From NCBI GenBank assembly GCA_012516225.1, contig JAAYWX010000253.1, forward strand, positions 1 to 5,933: a stretch of DNA of 5,933 nucleotides, read 5' to 3'. Below, one piece after another: positions 1 through 5,903 of the stretch; the stretch's first letter is position 1, and every line of letters begins with the position of its first letter. Source of the DNA: Clostridiales bacterium (lineage in GTDB: Bacteria > Bacillota > Clostridia > Oscillospirales > Oscillospiraceae). The notes under the pieces are model-generated. The model was not told the DNA's origin. It made no database searches and saw only the letters and a program-made list of their open reading frames with translations. The translations under genes and the position numbers were made by a program.

Positions 1-3
1 GGT

Positions 4-34
4 AAAGCCCTATGAAAGCTTTTTTTCTTTTTTT
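4..34 (+). terminator. Possible intrinsic terminator of an upstream gene
   Basis: AAAGC at 4-8 can pair with GCTTT at 18-22 across a 9-nt loop. Two T-tracts follow directly (20-26 and 28-34, split by one C). The arrangement fits a weak Rho-independent terminator of a gene ending just before the window. The stem is only 5 bp and its upstream flank is cut off, so this is tentative. Confidence 0.3.
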
Positions 35-76
35 GTGTTTTGTGTTTTTTATACGCTTAACAGCGACTTTCCGAAC

Positions 77-125
77 CTGAAGTCACGATTATGCGGTTTG
101 TAAATCCGCTGCTTCAGACTTTTTT
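77..125 (+). terminator. Terminator-like bipartite hairpin followed by six Ts
   Basis: CTGAAG (77-82) pairs with CTTCAG (112-117). Inside, GCGG (93-96) pairs with CCGC (106-109). After AC comes a run of six T (120-125). The arms are separated by an asymmetric internal loop (10 nt against 2 nt), so folding strength is uncertain. It could be a second terminator or a decayed repeat. Positions 1-307 otherwise hold nothing I can call as a gene. Confidence 0.22.
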
Positions 126-307
126 CCGCCCCGGAGCAGGTGATAACATTGAAAGTCAATACGAATGGATGAAATGAAGCATGTGAGCAAGTATCTGTTC
201 GCAGGTATGCGGCAGTCCTGATAATATCGGTCCTAATCAATTTTGCCTATTACTTCTTAATTTTAACATATGTGATAAAATGATTTAATTGGCAGGAATT
301 TATTTTC

Positions 308-418
308 GTGGGAAGTATACGCTTTGAGAAGGCATGGGCAGACGTTGACGGTACAGGGAATGTTTACATAAATCAACAATTATACTATGATTCAGATGAG
401 AGCGATGCGGCCATGTAA
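308..418 (+). CDS. Doubtful small ORF, 36 codons, acidic C-terminus
   Basis: A GTG start at 308 is preceded by AGGAA (294-298) at 9 nt spacing, and the frame closes at TAA 416-418. The predicted peptide has a plausible soluble composition, with a stretch AWADVDGTGNVY and an acidic end DSDESDAAM. I do not recognise it. Against it, the promoter assigned to the next gene (363-391) lies inside the ORF, and a 36-codon frame can arise by chance. The same frame is open further upstream apart from stops at 170 and 281, so it may be the tail of a decayed gene instead of a functional small protein. Confidence 0.2.
   Translation: MGSIRFEKAWADVDGTGNVYINQQLYYDSDESDAAM
363..391 (+). promoter_or_regulatory. 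Sigma-A type promoter of the ADP-ribosylglycohydrolase gene
   Basis: TTTACA (363-368) and TATGAT (386-391) are separated by exactly 17 bp, and each matches the consensus hexamer at five of six positions. Transcription would start near 398, giving a leader of about 75 nt before the ATG at 474. An ATG at 387, in frame with the hydrolase, lies within the -10 element, so it cannot be the start on this transcript. Confidence 0.55.
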
Positions 419-473
419 CCTTCATGAATGCACGTCACGCTGGAAGGACTGTAACGGCGAAGAGGTTGAAATA

Positions 474-1355
474 ATGCTTGGAGCGATTATAGGAGATATT
501 GTAGGCTCGATTTACGAATGGGATAGCATTAAAACGAAAGACTTCCCGCTGTTTAGCGACAACTGTTTTTTCACGGATGATACAGTGATGACCGTTGCGA
601 CGGCGGACGCTCTCATGAACGGCGGCAAAGCCGAAGATTTCATTGACGCTTTCAAGAATTGGGGACGGCGGTACGATTATGTGGGATACGGCTATGGGTT
701 CAGAAATTGGTTGTACTCTGATGACCGCAGCCCCTACAATTCCTGGGGCAACGGCTCGGCGATGAGGGTATCGCCCTGCGCATGGCTGATGGATTGCCAA
801 GCCTACGCCCGGACAGGAATGTGGCCGTCCAGAGAACTGGCAAAACTGTCTGCCGAAGTCACGCACAACCATCCCGAAGGAATAAAAGGCGCGCTGGCTG
901 TTACGGACGCCATATTTTTATGCCGTTTCTATATGGGCGGATATACGCAAGGCTTAATCGTTGAGCGCGCAACCATTGAGCAATGTAAGCTGCACGTCAG
1001 AGAGCACATCGAAAAGGAATACGGCTACGACTTAAGCAAAACCCTCGATGAAATCCGCCCGGCGTACTGTTTCGACGCGAGCTGCCAGGGTACGGTGCCA
1101 CAGGCGATCATGGCTTTTCTGGAAAGCACAGACTTTGAGGATGCCATCCGAAATGCTGTTTCCCTCGGCGGTGACAGCGACACCCTCGCCGCGATAACGG
1201 GCAGCATCGCGGAAGCCGCTTACGGCATACCTCAATGGATTAAGGAAAAAGCCTGGTCATATCTCGATGCGCGAATCCGGGAAGTTTGCCGCCGCTGGCA
1301 GGCTTATATTGAGAAGCAGGGCCCATCGCGTTACGTTCCTTCCGATTCTCAATGA
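474..1355 (+). CDS. ADP-ribosylglycohydrolase (DraG/ARH family)
   Basis: This 293-residue cytosolic enzyme is predicted to remove ADP-ribose from modified proteins, nucleic acids or small ADP-ribosylated compounds, using a two-Mg2+ centre. The family signatures are in order: an N-terminal GAIIGDIVGS segment (3-12), FFTDDTVMT (32-40) with the metal-binding Asp pair, NGSAMRVSP (93-101), THNHPEG (130-136), and GGDSDTLAAITGSIAEAAYG (232-251), whose two Asp residues complete the metal site. The length is normal for the family and all key residues are present, so it looks functional. I chose the ATG at 474 because GAAGAGG (459-465) sits 8 nt upstream and family homology begins there. The frame extends to 387, but that start lies in the promoter. 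No terminator is visible after the stop, and the next gene has its own promoter. The true substrate cannot be read from sequence. DraG-type reversal of nitrogenase reductase modification is unlikely, as no nif genes are near. Confidence 0.93.
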   Translation: MLGAIIGDIVGSIYEWDSIKTKDFPLFSDNCFFTDDTVMTVATADALMNGGKAEDFIDAFKNWGRRYDYVGYGYGFRNWLYSDDRSPYNSWGNGSAMRVSPCAWLMDCQAYARTGMWPSRELAKLSAEVTHNHPEGIKGALAVTDAIFLCRFYMGGYTQGLIVERATIEQCKLHVREHIEKEYGYDLSKTLDEIRPAYCFDASCQGTVPQAIMAFLESTDFEDAIRNAVSLGGDSDTLAAITGSIAEAAYGIPQWIKEKAWSYLDARIREVCRRWQAYIEKQGPSRYVPSDSQ

Positions 1356-1390
1356 AAAATAAAATACATTAACGATACCGAACAGGGTGG

Positions 1391-1419
1391 TTGCACTGAA
1401 ACCAATACATCTTTATAAT
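1391..1419 (+). promoter_or_regulatory. Sigma-A promoter of the WYL regulator gene
   Basis: TTGCAC (1391-1396) and a perfect TATAAT (1414-1419) are separated by 17 bp. The start point would be near 1426, about 30 nt before the TTG at 1457. This is the best promoter in the window and shows that the regulator gene can be transcribed independently of the upstream hydrolase. Confidence 0.65.
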
Positions 1420-1422
1420 TGA

Positions 1423-1440
1423 AATGTAAATAATTACATT
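1423..1440. promoter_or_regulatory. Palindromic operator candidate over the WYL gene start point
   Basis: AATGTAA (1423-1429) and TTACATT (1434-1440) form a perfect 7-bp inverted repeat with spacer ATAA. It starts four bases after the -10 element and covers the predicted +1. That is the classical position for a repressor site, and autoregulation by the downstream regulator is the simplest inference. The arms are A+T-rich, so chance is not excluded. Confidence 0.4.
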
Positions 1441-1456
1441 CATATGGTGATGTGTT

Positions 1457-2461
1457 TTGCAGCTCATCGGAGGAAAAAAGGCGTTGGCCTTATGCATCCT
1501 GAAAATACTGGAAGACTATTCTGACGTCGACCACCCGTTGACCCATGCGCAGATCATAAAAAAGCTAAACGACGAGTTTGGCCTGGAGGCGGGCCGGAAC
1601 GCTGTCCGCAGAAACATATCGCTGCTGTGCGAGCTGGGTTACGATATCAGCACCTACGAAGAAAACAACAGGGGGGCGTATCTTCGGGAGCGCGCCTTTG
1701 ATGAGATGGAACTGCTGGTTCTCATCGACAGCGTGATGACCTCGAGATTTATCCCTGAAGGCGATGCAAAGCGGCTCGTCAAGAAGCTCGGGGAATTGTC
1801 AAGCCGTTATTTTCGGCAAAGGCTGCCGCATATAAGCAGGGTGAGCGAGTGGCACCACCAGCGCAACCGCCAGTTCTTTTTGAACCTGGAAGTGCTCAGC
1901 GAAGCCATAGAGAAGAAAAAACAGGTTGCCTTTGTTTACAACAAACCCAAACCGGACGGATGCCTTCGTCCGGTCAGGGATATTAAAGACCAGGTACACC
2001 CATATGCCCTCGTCTGCACAAACGGGCAGTATTACCTGATCGCCAGCTACAAGAACTACGATAATCTGCTGCATTACCGGGTTGACCGGATGACGGAAAT
2101 TGAGCTGCTGGATCAGGCAGCCCGTTCCGTGACGGAGATACCGGGCTATGAAAGCGGACTTGATATTTCCCGGTATGCGGCGGAGCACAACTTCATGTAT
2201 GGCGGCAAAACGGTGCGCATTGTTCTCAAGATGCCGTGTGAATGCGCTGGTGACGTTCTGGACTTTTTCGGCTATTCAGCTGTCATGGAGAAGATCGATG
2301 ACCAGTATATGCGTGTGACTGTAAGGGCGGCCGTGAACGGGATGCGGTTTTTCGCGCTGCAGTTCGGCTGCGTGTGCGAGGTGCTGGAGCCGAAAGAACT
2401 AAGGGATCTGGTTCGAAACGATATAAAAGCGATGCTGGAAAGATACGAATCGGATAACTGA
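1457..2461 (+). CDS. WYL-domain transcriptional regulator with N-terminal winged helix
   Basis: This 334-residue DNA-binding regulator is predicted to sense a ligand, possibly a nucleotide or nucleic acid, through its WYL domain. A winged helix-turn-helix spans about 7-65, containing HPLTHAQIIKKLNDEFG and RNAVRRNISLLCELGYDI. A linker has the pattern DEMELLVLIDSV (82-93). The WYL domain covers about 145-215, with HPYALVCTNGQYYLIAS (181-197), where the name motif reads YYL, and the conserved YRVDRM (207-212). A C-terminal extension of WCX type fills about 250-330. The length fits clostridial members. The TTG at 1457 has GGTGAT (1446-1451) 5 nt upstream and is the first possible start after an in-frame stop at 1448. 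A second TTG at 1484 has a stronger GGAGGA (1469-1474) at 9 nt spacing and would remove only nine residues, so either could be used. Relatives regulate DNA-damage responses, phage-defence loci and metabolism. The target here is unknown, though the palindrome at 1423-1440 suggests self-control. Confidence 0.92.
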   Translation: MQLIGGKKALALCILKILEDYSDVDHPLTHAQIIKKLNDEFGLEAGRNAVRRNISLLCELGYDISTYEENNRGAYLRERAFDEMELLVLIDSVMTSRFIPEGDAKRLVKKLGELSSRYFRQRLPHISRVSEWHHQRNRQFFLNLEVLSEAIEKKKQVAFVYNKPKPDGCLRPVRDIKDQVHPYALVCTNGQYYLIASYKNYDNLLHYRVDRMTEIELLDQAARSVTEIPGYESGLDISRYAAEHNFMYGGKTVRIVLKMPCECAGDVLDFFGYSAVMEKIDDQYMRVTVRAAVNGMRFFALQFGCVCEVLEPKELRDLVRNDIKAMLERYESDN

Positions 2462-2628
2462 AATATATTCTTCCTTATTCACACGCTTAAAAAGCAGAAA
2501 AGCATCCGGAAAAGGGTATATAAGAAGGGAAAACTGTAAAGTTCCGTACCGATTTTGGCGCGTCCAATCGCTTATGGTAGATGTGATGGATGTGTCCTTT
2601 TTTTATGTCTTTTTCGGGGGAAATGAGC
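2462..2628. other. Intergenic region without a clear promoter or terminator
   Basis: I see only a short GCTT/AAGC hairpin (2485-2495) with no T-run, and an isolated TATATA (2517-2522) lacking a partner -35 box. Neither is a supported signal. A decayed promoter would fit the broken state of the gene that follows. Confidence 0.3.
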
Positions 2629-2907
2629 ATGGGCTATGGGTGTTTTAACGACGAGGCTTTCCGGGTTGCGATGCAAATCATGTGTGCGAAGCAAAAAAAG
2701 GAATATATCGACCCTTCGGAGGTCACTGCTCTTGAGCTTGAGTACGGAGAGCTGAATACTCTGGCGGATCTTAAGTATTTTCCGAATCTAAAACACCTGG
2801 CTCTCATCATGGCGGATCTTGAAAACCTGGATGAGTTCATGGTGCTGCCCGAATTAAAGTCGTTCAAACTGGAAATGTGTGAAATAGAAGATGCATCGGC
2901 TGTCTGA
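2629..2907 (+). pseudogene. LRR-PHP gene, part 1: N-cap and first repeats, ending at a premature TGA
   Basis: The ATG at 2629 is favoured over in-frame ATGs at 2590, 2605 and 2623, because GGGGG (2616-2620) lies 8 nt upstream of it. The segment encodes 92 residues from there. It begins with an N-terminal cap typical of cytosolic LRR proteins (NDEAFRVAMQIMCAKQ), followed by about three repeats of the pattern LxxLxxLxLxxxxL, for example FPNLKHLALIMADLENLDEF. The TGA falls at a variable, solvent-exposed repeat position, and the LRR pattern resumes in the same frame right after it (ELHNLSRLEI). On its own this fragment is too short to form a stable solenoid. Confidence 0.7.
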
Positions 2908-3831
2908 GAGCTTCATAATCTGTCGCGCCTGGAAATCTGCTATAGCAGTCTCGGCGGGAGAATGCAGCTCGGTAAGCTAAGTAAACTAAAAAGGCTGACG
3001 CTCAGTAATATGGATTTACCGGAATGGACAAGCCTGTCTGTGCCGGAGAACCTTGAAGAGCTTACTTTGCAGGAATGCGGACTTTCGGATATTTCGTTCT
3101 TAAGCCCAATAAAAAAGCTACGCCGTATTAATTTAAGCCAAAACCAAATAACTGACATTTCCGTTCTGCAACAGATGGAAAATCTCGAATCGGTTTGCCT
3201 TTGGGATAACAAAATAACGGATTTATCGCCGCTCAGGAATCTGCGGAAAATCAGAAGGCTGTGGGTAGGCATGAATCCGATTGACTGGAACAGATGCTCG
3301 CTTGGCGAGCTTGAATGCATAGCCAGGGTTGTCGAACTAAGCGTGGACGAAACAGGCATCGAAAACAATATGATAGCGCGGGCCAAAAGTGTAAAAAGGT
3401 TATCCCTCGGCGGCAGGAACTGCACGGATATTTCGTTCCTGAAAGTGCTGAAAAACGTTGAGACAATAGAACTGACTGCAAGTACCGTAAAGGATATCTA
3501 TCCGTTTTTGGAGCTGTCGAGACTGAAATGTTTGCGGCTGATCAATAACGTTTTTATCACGGATTATTATCCGGTGCATGCGCTGAAAAAAGCGGGCAGA
3601 AAAATAAGCATTTCAAGGGCTGTGCTGAGCAACGAATATGCTGAACTGCGCATACACACGCAATATCCCCATGCCGGCTCGATAATCTCTCCCTGTGAGC
3701 TTTGGGAATTCTTTCGGAACCGGGAAATGAAAGCCATCGCAATTACCGACTATAATTCTGTAGGCGCCTTTTTCGATATTGAAAGACTGTTTCGGGGCTT
3801 GAATGCGAAAATCATATTTGGGCTGGAAACA
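2908..3831 (+). pseudogene. LRR-PHP gene, part 2: main LRR block and first half of the PHP domain
   Basis: This continues the frame of part 1; the first internal ATG is at 2962. About eight repeats of the 22-residue internalin-like type follow, such as LRRINLSQNQITDISVL and VCLWDNKITDLSPL. From about 3625 the LRR pattern stops and a PHP domain begins. ELRIHT (3643-3660) stands where family members have ELHLHT. AIAITDY (ending 3753) stands where they have ITDH. KIIFGLE (ending 3828) matches the conserved V-I-Y-G-x-E, and its Glu is kept. Left unshifted, this frame runs on to a TGA at 3880-3882 with residues that match nothing in the PHP domain. Confidence 0.7.
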
Positions 3832-4400
3832 CGTACGAGAAAGCGAATATTACGCTGCTCGCAAAAAATCGGCGCGGGCTGAAAAAGCTTTATCAAATCG
3901 TATTGTCGCTGGACGAAAACGTTTCGGGCGGCGTGGTAGCGCATGAATGGATTATGGCCATGCGGGATGATTTGCTCATCGGCAGCGCATGTGAGCACGG
4001 CGCATTGACCAGAGCGATCAAAGAGGGGAAAGGGTGGAGCGAGTTAACGCAAATCGCGCGGGAGTTTGATTATTTGGAGGTATCGCCGGTGTTTGCCGAG
4101 GATACAGTCCGAACAATTATAAAGCTGGGCAGGGAGCTTTCCGTCCCTGTGTGTGCGGTGAGCGACGCCCGCTTCATAAAGCCGGAAGATGAGTATCTGC
4201 TGCGGCTCCATAACGGCTCGGATTTCGAGCCCCCGCGGTATTTGCACGGCATATACAGCAAAAACCTGCTTTTCTCTTACCTGGATGAAGAGACTCGCGA
4301 AGAGATCATCCGGCGCAACCCCGCGAAAGTCGCAGATATGACGGAAACGGTCAGCCTGTTTGCAAGCAGCGTGTTTGATGCAGATGCTGCGGGAATATAG
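3831..4400 (+). pseudogene. LRR-PHP gene, part 3: second half of the PolC-like PHP domain, -1 frame
   Basis: In this frame homology resumes at TYEKANITLLAKNRRGLKKL (from 3831), well before the first usable start at 3903, so it is a continuation and not a separate gene. PolC hallmarks follow in order: DDLLIGSACEHGALTRAI, FDYLEVSP, VPVCAVSDARFIKPED, EPPRYLHG, and FSYLDEETREEIIRRNPAKV. The segment SDARFI aligns with the G-D-V-H-Y metal-binding motif of PolC, where His has become Arg (4170-4172). The protein stops at TAG 4398-4400, where PolC would continue into its polymerase region, so the ancestor was a stand-alone PHP module. No ribosome binding site fits independent translation. Confidence 0.7.
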
Positions 4401-4444
4401 CGTTGGGCATGCCCGCTATAGGATGGTGAGCCGAAAACATCCTA
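4396..4444 (+). repeat. Two overlapping inverted repeats at the end of the LRR-PHP gene
   Basis: TATAGC (4396-4401) pairs with GCTATA (4415-4420) around the self-complementary GGGCATGCCC (4405-4414), with a 3-nt bulge. It includes the stop codon. TAGGATG (4419-4425) pairs with CATCCTA (4438-4444) across a 12-nt loop. The two structures share bases 4419-4420, so they compete. Neither is followed by a T-run, so a standard intrinsic terminator is not supported. Confidence 0.4.
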
Positions 4445-4555
4445 AAATAACCTCTGACTGATACTGCGTCATGCTAACGGCGGTTGCATCGTGACCAAAG
4501 ATCATGGGCCAAAAACAGTACGTTTTAGGCGGTATACTCGCCTTGAGGTGGTTTC

Positions 4556-5305
4556 ATGGGTACGCTGTTGACTGTTCTGGCGGTGTGCGCGGCGGTATCG
4601 ATACTTGCAAAGATTTTGGTCAGGATAGCCTGGGCTTATTATTCAAACCAATTCCCTTCCAATAAAGCCAACACAGGCAGCATGGCAGCGACAGAGATTT
4701 TGGGCAACAGCCCGGCGTGTGCCCGCAATGTCGTCCTGCAACATGGCGACTCCAACTGCTTTGATCTTAAGGACGATACCATAGCGTTGACGCCGGAAGT
4801 CTATAACGGCAGGAGTGTACTGGCTATCTGCGTGGCGGCTCACGAAGCGGGGCATGCGCTGCAGTTTTCGCGAAGGCATATCCCGCTCGTGAACCTCAAA
4901 CTGTTTTCCAACGCCACCAGCTTCATGGTCATGGTTTCTGCGATAGCCGTAATATTATACTTCTACATTAGAACGGACATATGGATGCTGATTGCCGTAC
5001 TTTGCGTGGCCATCGACCTTGCAACCCGGCTGGTATTGCTGCCCATTGAATTCTATGCCAGCAGGATAGCATTGTTTGAATTATCAAAGATTGGATGTTA
5101 TAATGAAACTGAGCTCAGGAAAATGAAGAGAATGCTTCGTGCCTGCGCGTTTACTTATGTAGCCGCCGTTTTGGATGTGCTGCTGTTGATTTTTCTGCTG
5201 GTGCTGGCAATGCTGTGCAGCGGTAAAAAGAATGCGCCTCGAAAAAATAATCTAGCAAGGGAGAAGAGACCCCATGATTCAAGAAAAAGAGAACGCGCTG
5301 TTTGA
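4556..5305 (+). CDS. yugP: YugP-family membrane zinc metallopeptidase
   Basis: This 249-residue predicted integral membrane protease belongs to the Zn_peptidase_2 (YugP) family. Its physiological substrates are poorly known. A membrane helix spans about 4-27. The zinc motif is AAHEAGHALQ (94-103), with His96, Glu97 and His100 as the HExxH core. Three more hydrophobic segments lie at about 120-137, 143-162 and 200-220. LPIEFYAS (162-169) carries a Glu that is the likely third metal ligand, and FTYVAAVLDVLL (199-210) is a family hallmark. The region before the zinc motif (GDSNCFDLKDDTIALTPEVY) follows the family pattern, but CFD replaces the usual H-Y-D. The start is set by GAGGTGG (4545-4551) just upstream. 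After the last helix comes a basic tail of about 28 residues (KKNAPRKNN...RKRERAV), longer than in typical members of about 225 residues. That tail overlaps the next gene by 32 nt, which suggests co-transcription and translational coupling. Confidence 0.88.
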   Translation: MGTLLTVLAVCAAVSILAKILVRIAWAYYSNQFPSNKANTGSMAATEILGNSPACARNVVLQHGDSNCFDLKDDTIALTPEVYNGRSVLAICVAAHEAGHALQFSRRHIPLVNLKLFSNATSFMVMVSAIAVILYFYIRTDIWMLIAVLCVAIDLATRLVLLPIEFYASRIALFELSKIGCYNETELRKMKRMLRACAFTYVAAVLDVLLLIFLLVLAMLCSGKKNAPRKNNLAREKRPHDSRKRERAV

Positions 5306-5798
5306 ACGCTGGAAGCAAGAACGACCCGAGTATGCATCATTCAACGAAGACGGAGTTGTAAACCCTGAACAGTGGGAATGGACCAGCCCGAAAATTGTAT
5401 TTGTATTGAGGGATACAAATGAGTTAAACGGGGATTTGCGCGAGTTCTTAAAAGGCGGCGGAGATGGTGATACCTGGAATAATATTGTGCGCTGGGCAGA
5501 AGTGCTTTTATTTAATAAGTACTCAACCAGATTAGATAAAGATTATTGTGCAAAAATCTTATCTTCAATTTGTGCTATAAATCTTAAAAAAGAAAGCGGT
5601 AAAGGCAAGGCGAATCTAAAGAAAATAAAGGAAGCAGCTGAACGAGATAAGCATTTTATAAAAGAACAGCTGGATCTTTATCAGCCAGACATTGTTATCG
5701 CATGTGGACATGACTCAGCACCGACAGCTTCTATTCTTATGAATATTTATGAGGATTTTGATTCTAAATGGCTAAATTTTAATGGGGGTTATTTGTAA
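5274..5798 (+). CDS. Uracil-DNA-glycosylase-superfamily-like protein, probably C-terminally truncated
   Basis: This 174-residue protein resembles hypothetical clostridial proteins that I associate with the uracil-DNA glycosylase fold. That assignment is from memory of motif patterns and is moderate at best. Visible motifs are PKIVFVLRDTNE (39-50), a first strand and loop where UDG-like proteins hold the catalytic region; DLREFLKGGGDGDTWNNIVRW (54-74); SICAINLKKESGKGKANLKK (98-117); and LYQPDIVIACG (135-145), the usual second core strand. Full-length relatives continue with a final strand and a His-Pro-type motif. Here the protein ends at WLNFNGGYL, so the active-site His segment is missing. 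AAGGGAG (5257-5263) lies 10 nt before the ATG, inside the upstream gene. From about 5480 the sequence is more A+T-rich than its neighbours, hinting at separate origin. The frame after the TAA stays open to the window end, but shows nothing I recognise as the lost part. Confidence 0.6.
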   Translation: MIQEKENALFERWKQERPEYASFNEDGVVNPEQWEWTSPKIVFVLRDTNELNGDLREFLKGGGDGDTWNNIVRWAEVLLFNKYSTRLDKDYCAKILSSICAINLKKESGKGKANLKKIKEAAERDKHFIKEQLDLYQPDIVIACGHDSAPTASILMNIYEDFDSKWLNFNGGYL

Positions 5799-5827
5799 AA
5801 TGAAGTTGGACAGTTGAAGAAGAAAAA

Positions 5828-5903
5828 TCCACAGTGGTATTTCCTCATGGTAGAATGGAGTTCCCACACAACCATCTGCCGCAAGGAGGGCAATCACTGT
5901 GGA
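5828..5903 (+). repeat. Long-range inverted repeat enclosing a ribosome binding site
   Basis: TCCACAGTG (5828-5836) is the exact reverse complement of CACTGTGGA (5895-5903). In RNA the stem gains a G-U and a U-A pair on the inner side. The loop holds about 54 nt, including AAGGAGG (5883-5889), while the GTG start at 5899 lies in the right arm. It could control translation of the next gene or be part of a mobile-element end. Confidence 0.4.

Larger units (their letters stand above)
2629..4400 (+). pseudogene. Broken gene: leucine-rich repeats fused to a PolC-like PHP domain
   Basis: Read through its two lesions, this is one protein of roughly 590 residues: an N-cap, many leucine-rich repeats, then a PHP domain resembling the PHP part of Gram-positive DNA polymerase III PolC. 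The polymerase core, OB domain and exonuclease of PolC are all absent. The lesions are an in-frame TGA at 2905-2907 and a -1 frameshift between about 3826 and 3840. No signal peptide or membrane segment is visible, so the ancestor was probably cytosolic. LRRs usually mediate protein binding. PHP domains hydrolyse phosphoesters, either as proofreading 3'-5' nucleases or as phosphatases. The original function is unknown. Sequencing error, two chance mutations or recoding could explain the breaks. Decay is my preferred reading, because the PHP metal ligands are also altered. Confidence 0.75.

Noticed and set aside
49..240. 63-codon ORF on the - strand
   Set aside because: It has no recognisable motif or clear ribosome binding site, and it overlaps terminator-like structures; probably chance.
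387..473. Upstream extension of the ADP-ribosylglycohydrolase to an ATG at 387
   Set aside because: That ATG lies within the -10 box of the predicted promoter and lacks a ribosome binding site. The 29 extra residues do not resemble the family, whose homology begins at 474.
435..872. 145-codon ORF on the - strand
   Set aside because: It lies antisense to the conserved hydrolase motifs and shows no family pattern of its own.
1799..2188. 129-codon ORF on the - strand
   Set aside because: Shadow of the WYL domain coding sequence, with no independent signals.
2905..2950. Selenocysteine or alternative-code reading of the TGA
   Set aside because: Other genes here end in TGA, the position is a variable surface residue of a repeat, and I see no convincing SECIS-type hairpin just downstream.
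2940..3425. 161-codon ORF on the - strand
   Set aside because: Antisense to regular leucine-rich repeats; its Ser/Leu-rich composition is what the complement of LRR codons gives.
4533..4538. TATACT as a -10 box for the YugP gene, flanked by AGGCG/CGCCT
   Set aside because: No acceptable -35 lies 16-18 bp upstream, and the implied start point falls on the ribosome binding site. The 5-bp flanking repeat is too short to call.
5800..5815. AAGTTGGACA as an IS3-family terminal repeat
   Set aside because: Such ends are longer and the match is only about ten bases. No IS3 orfA-like reading frame follows within the window.
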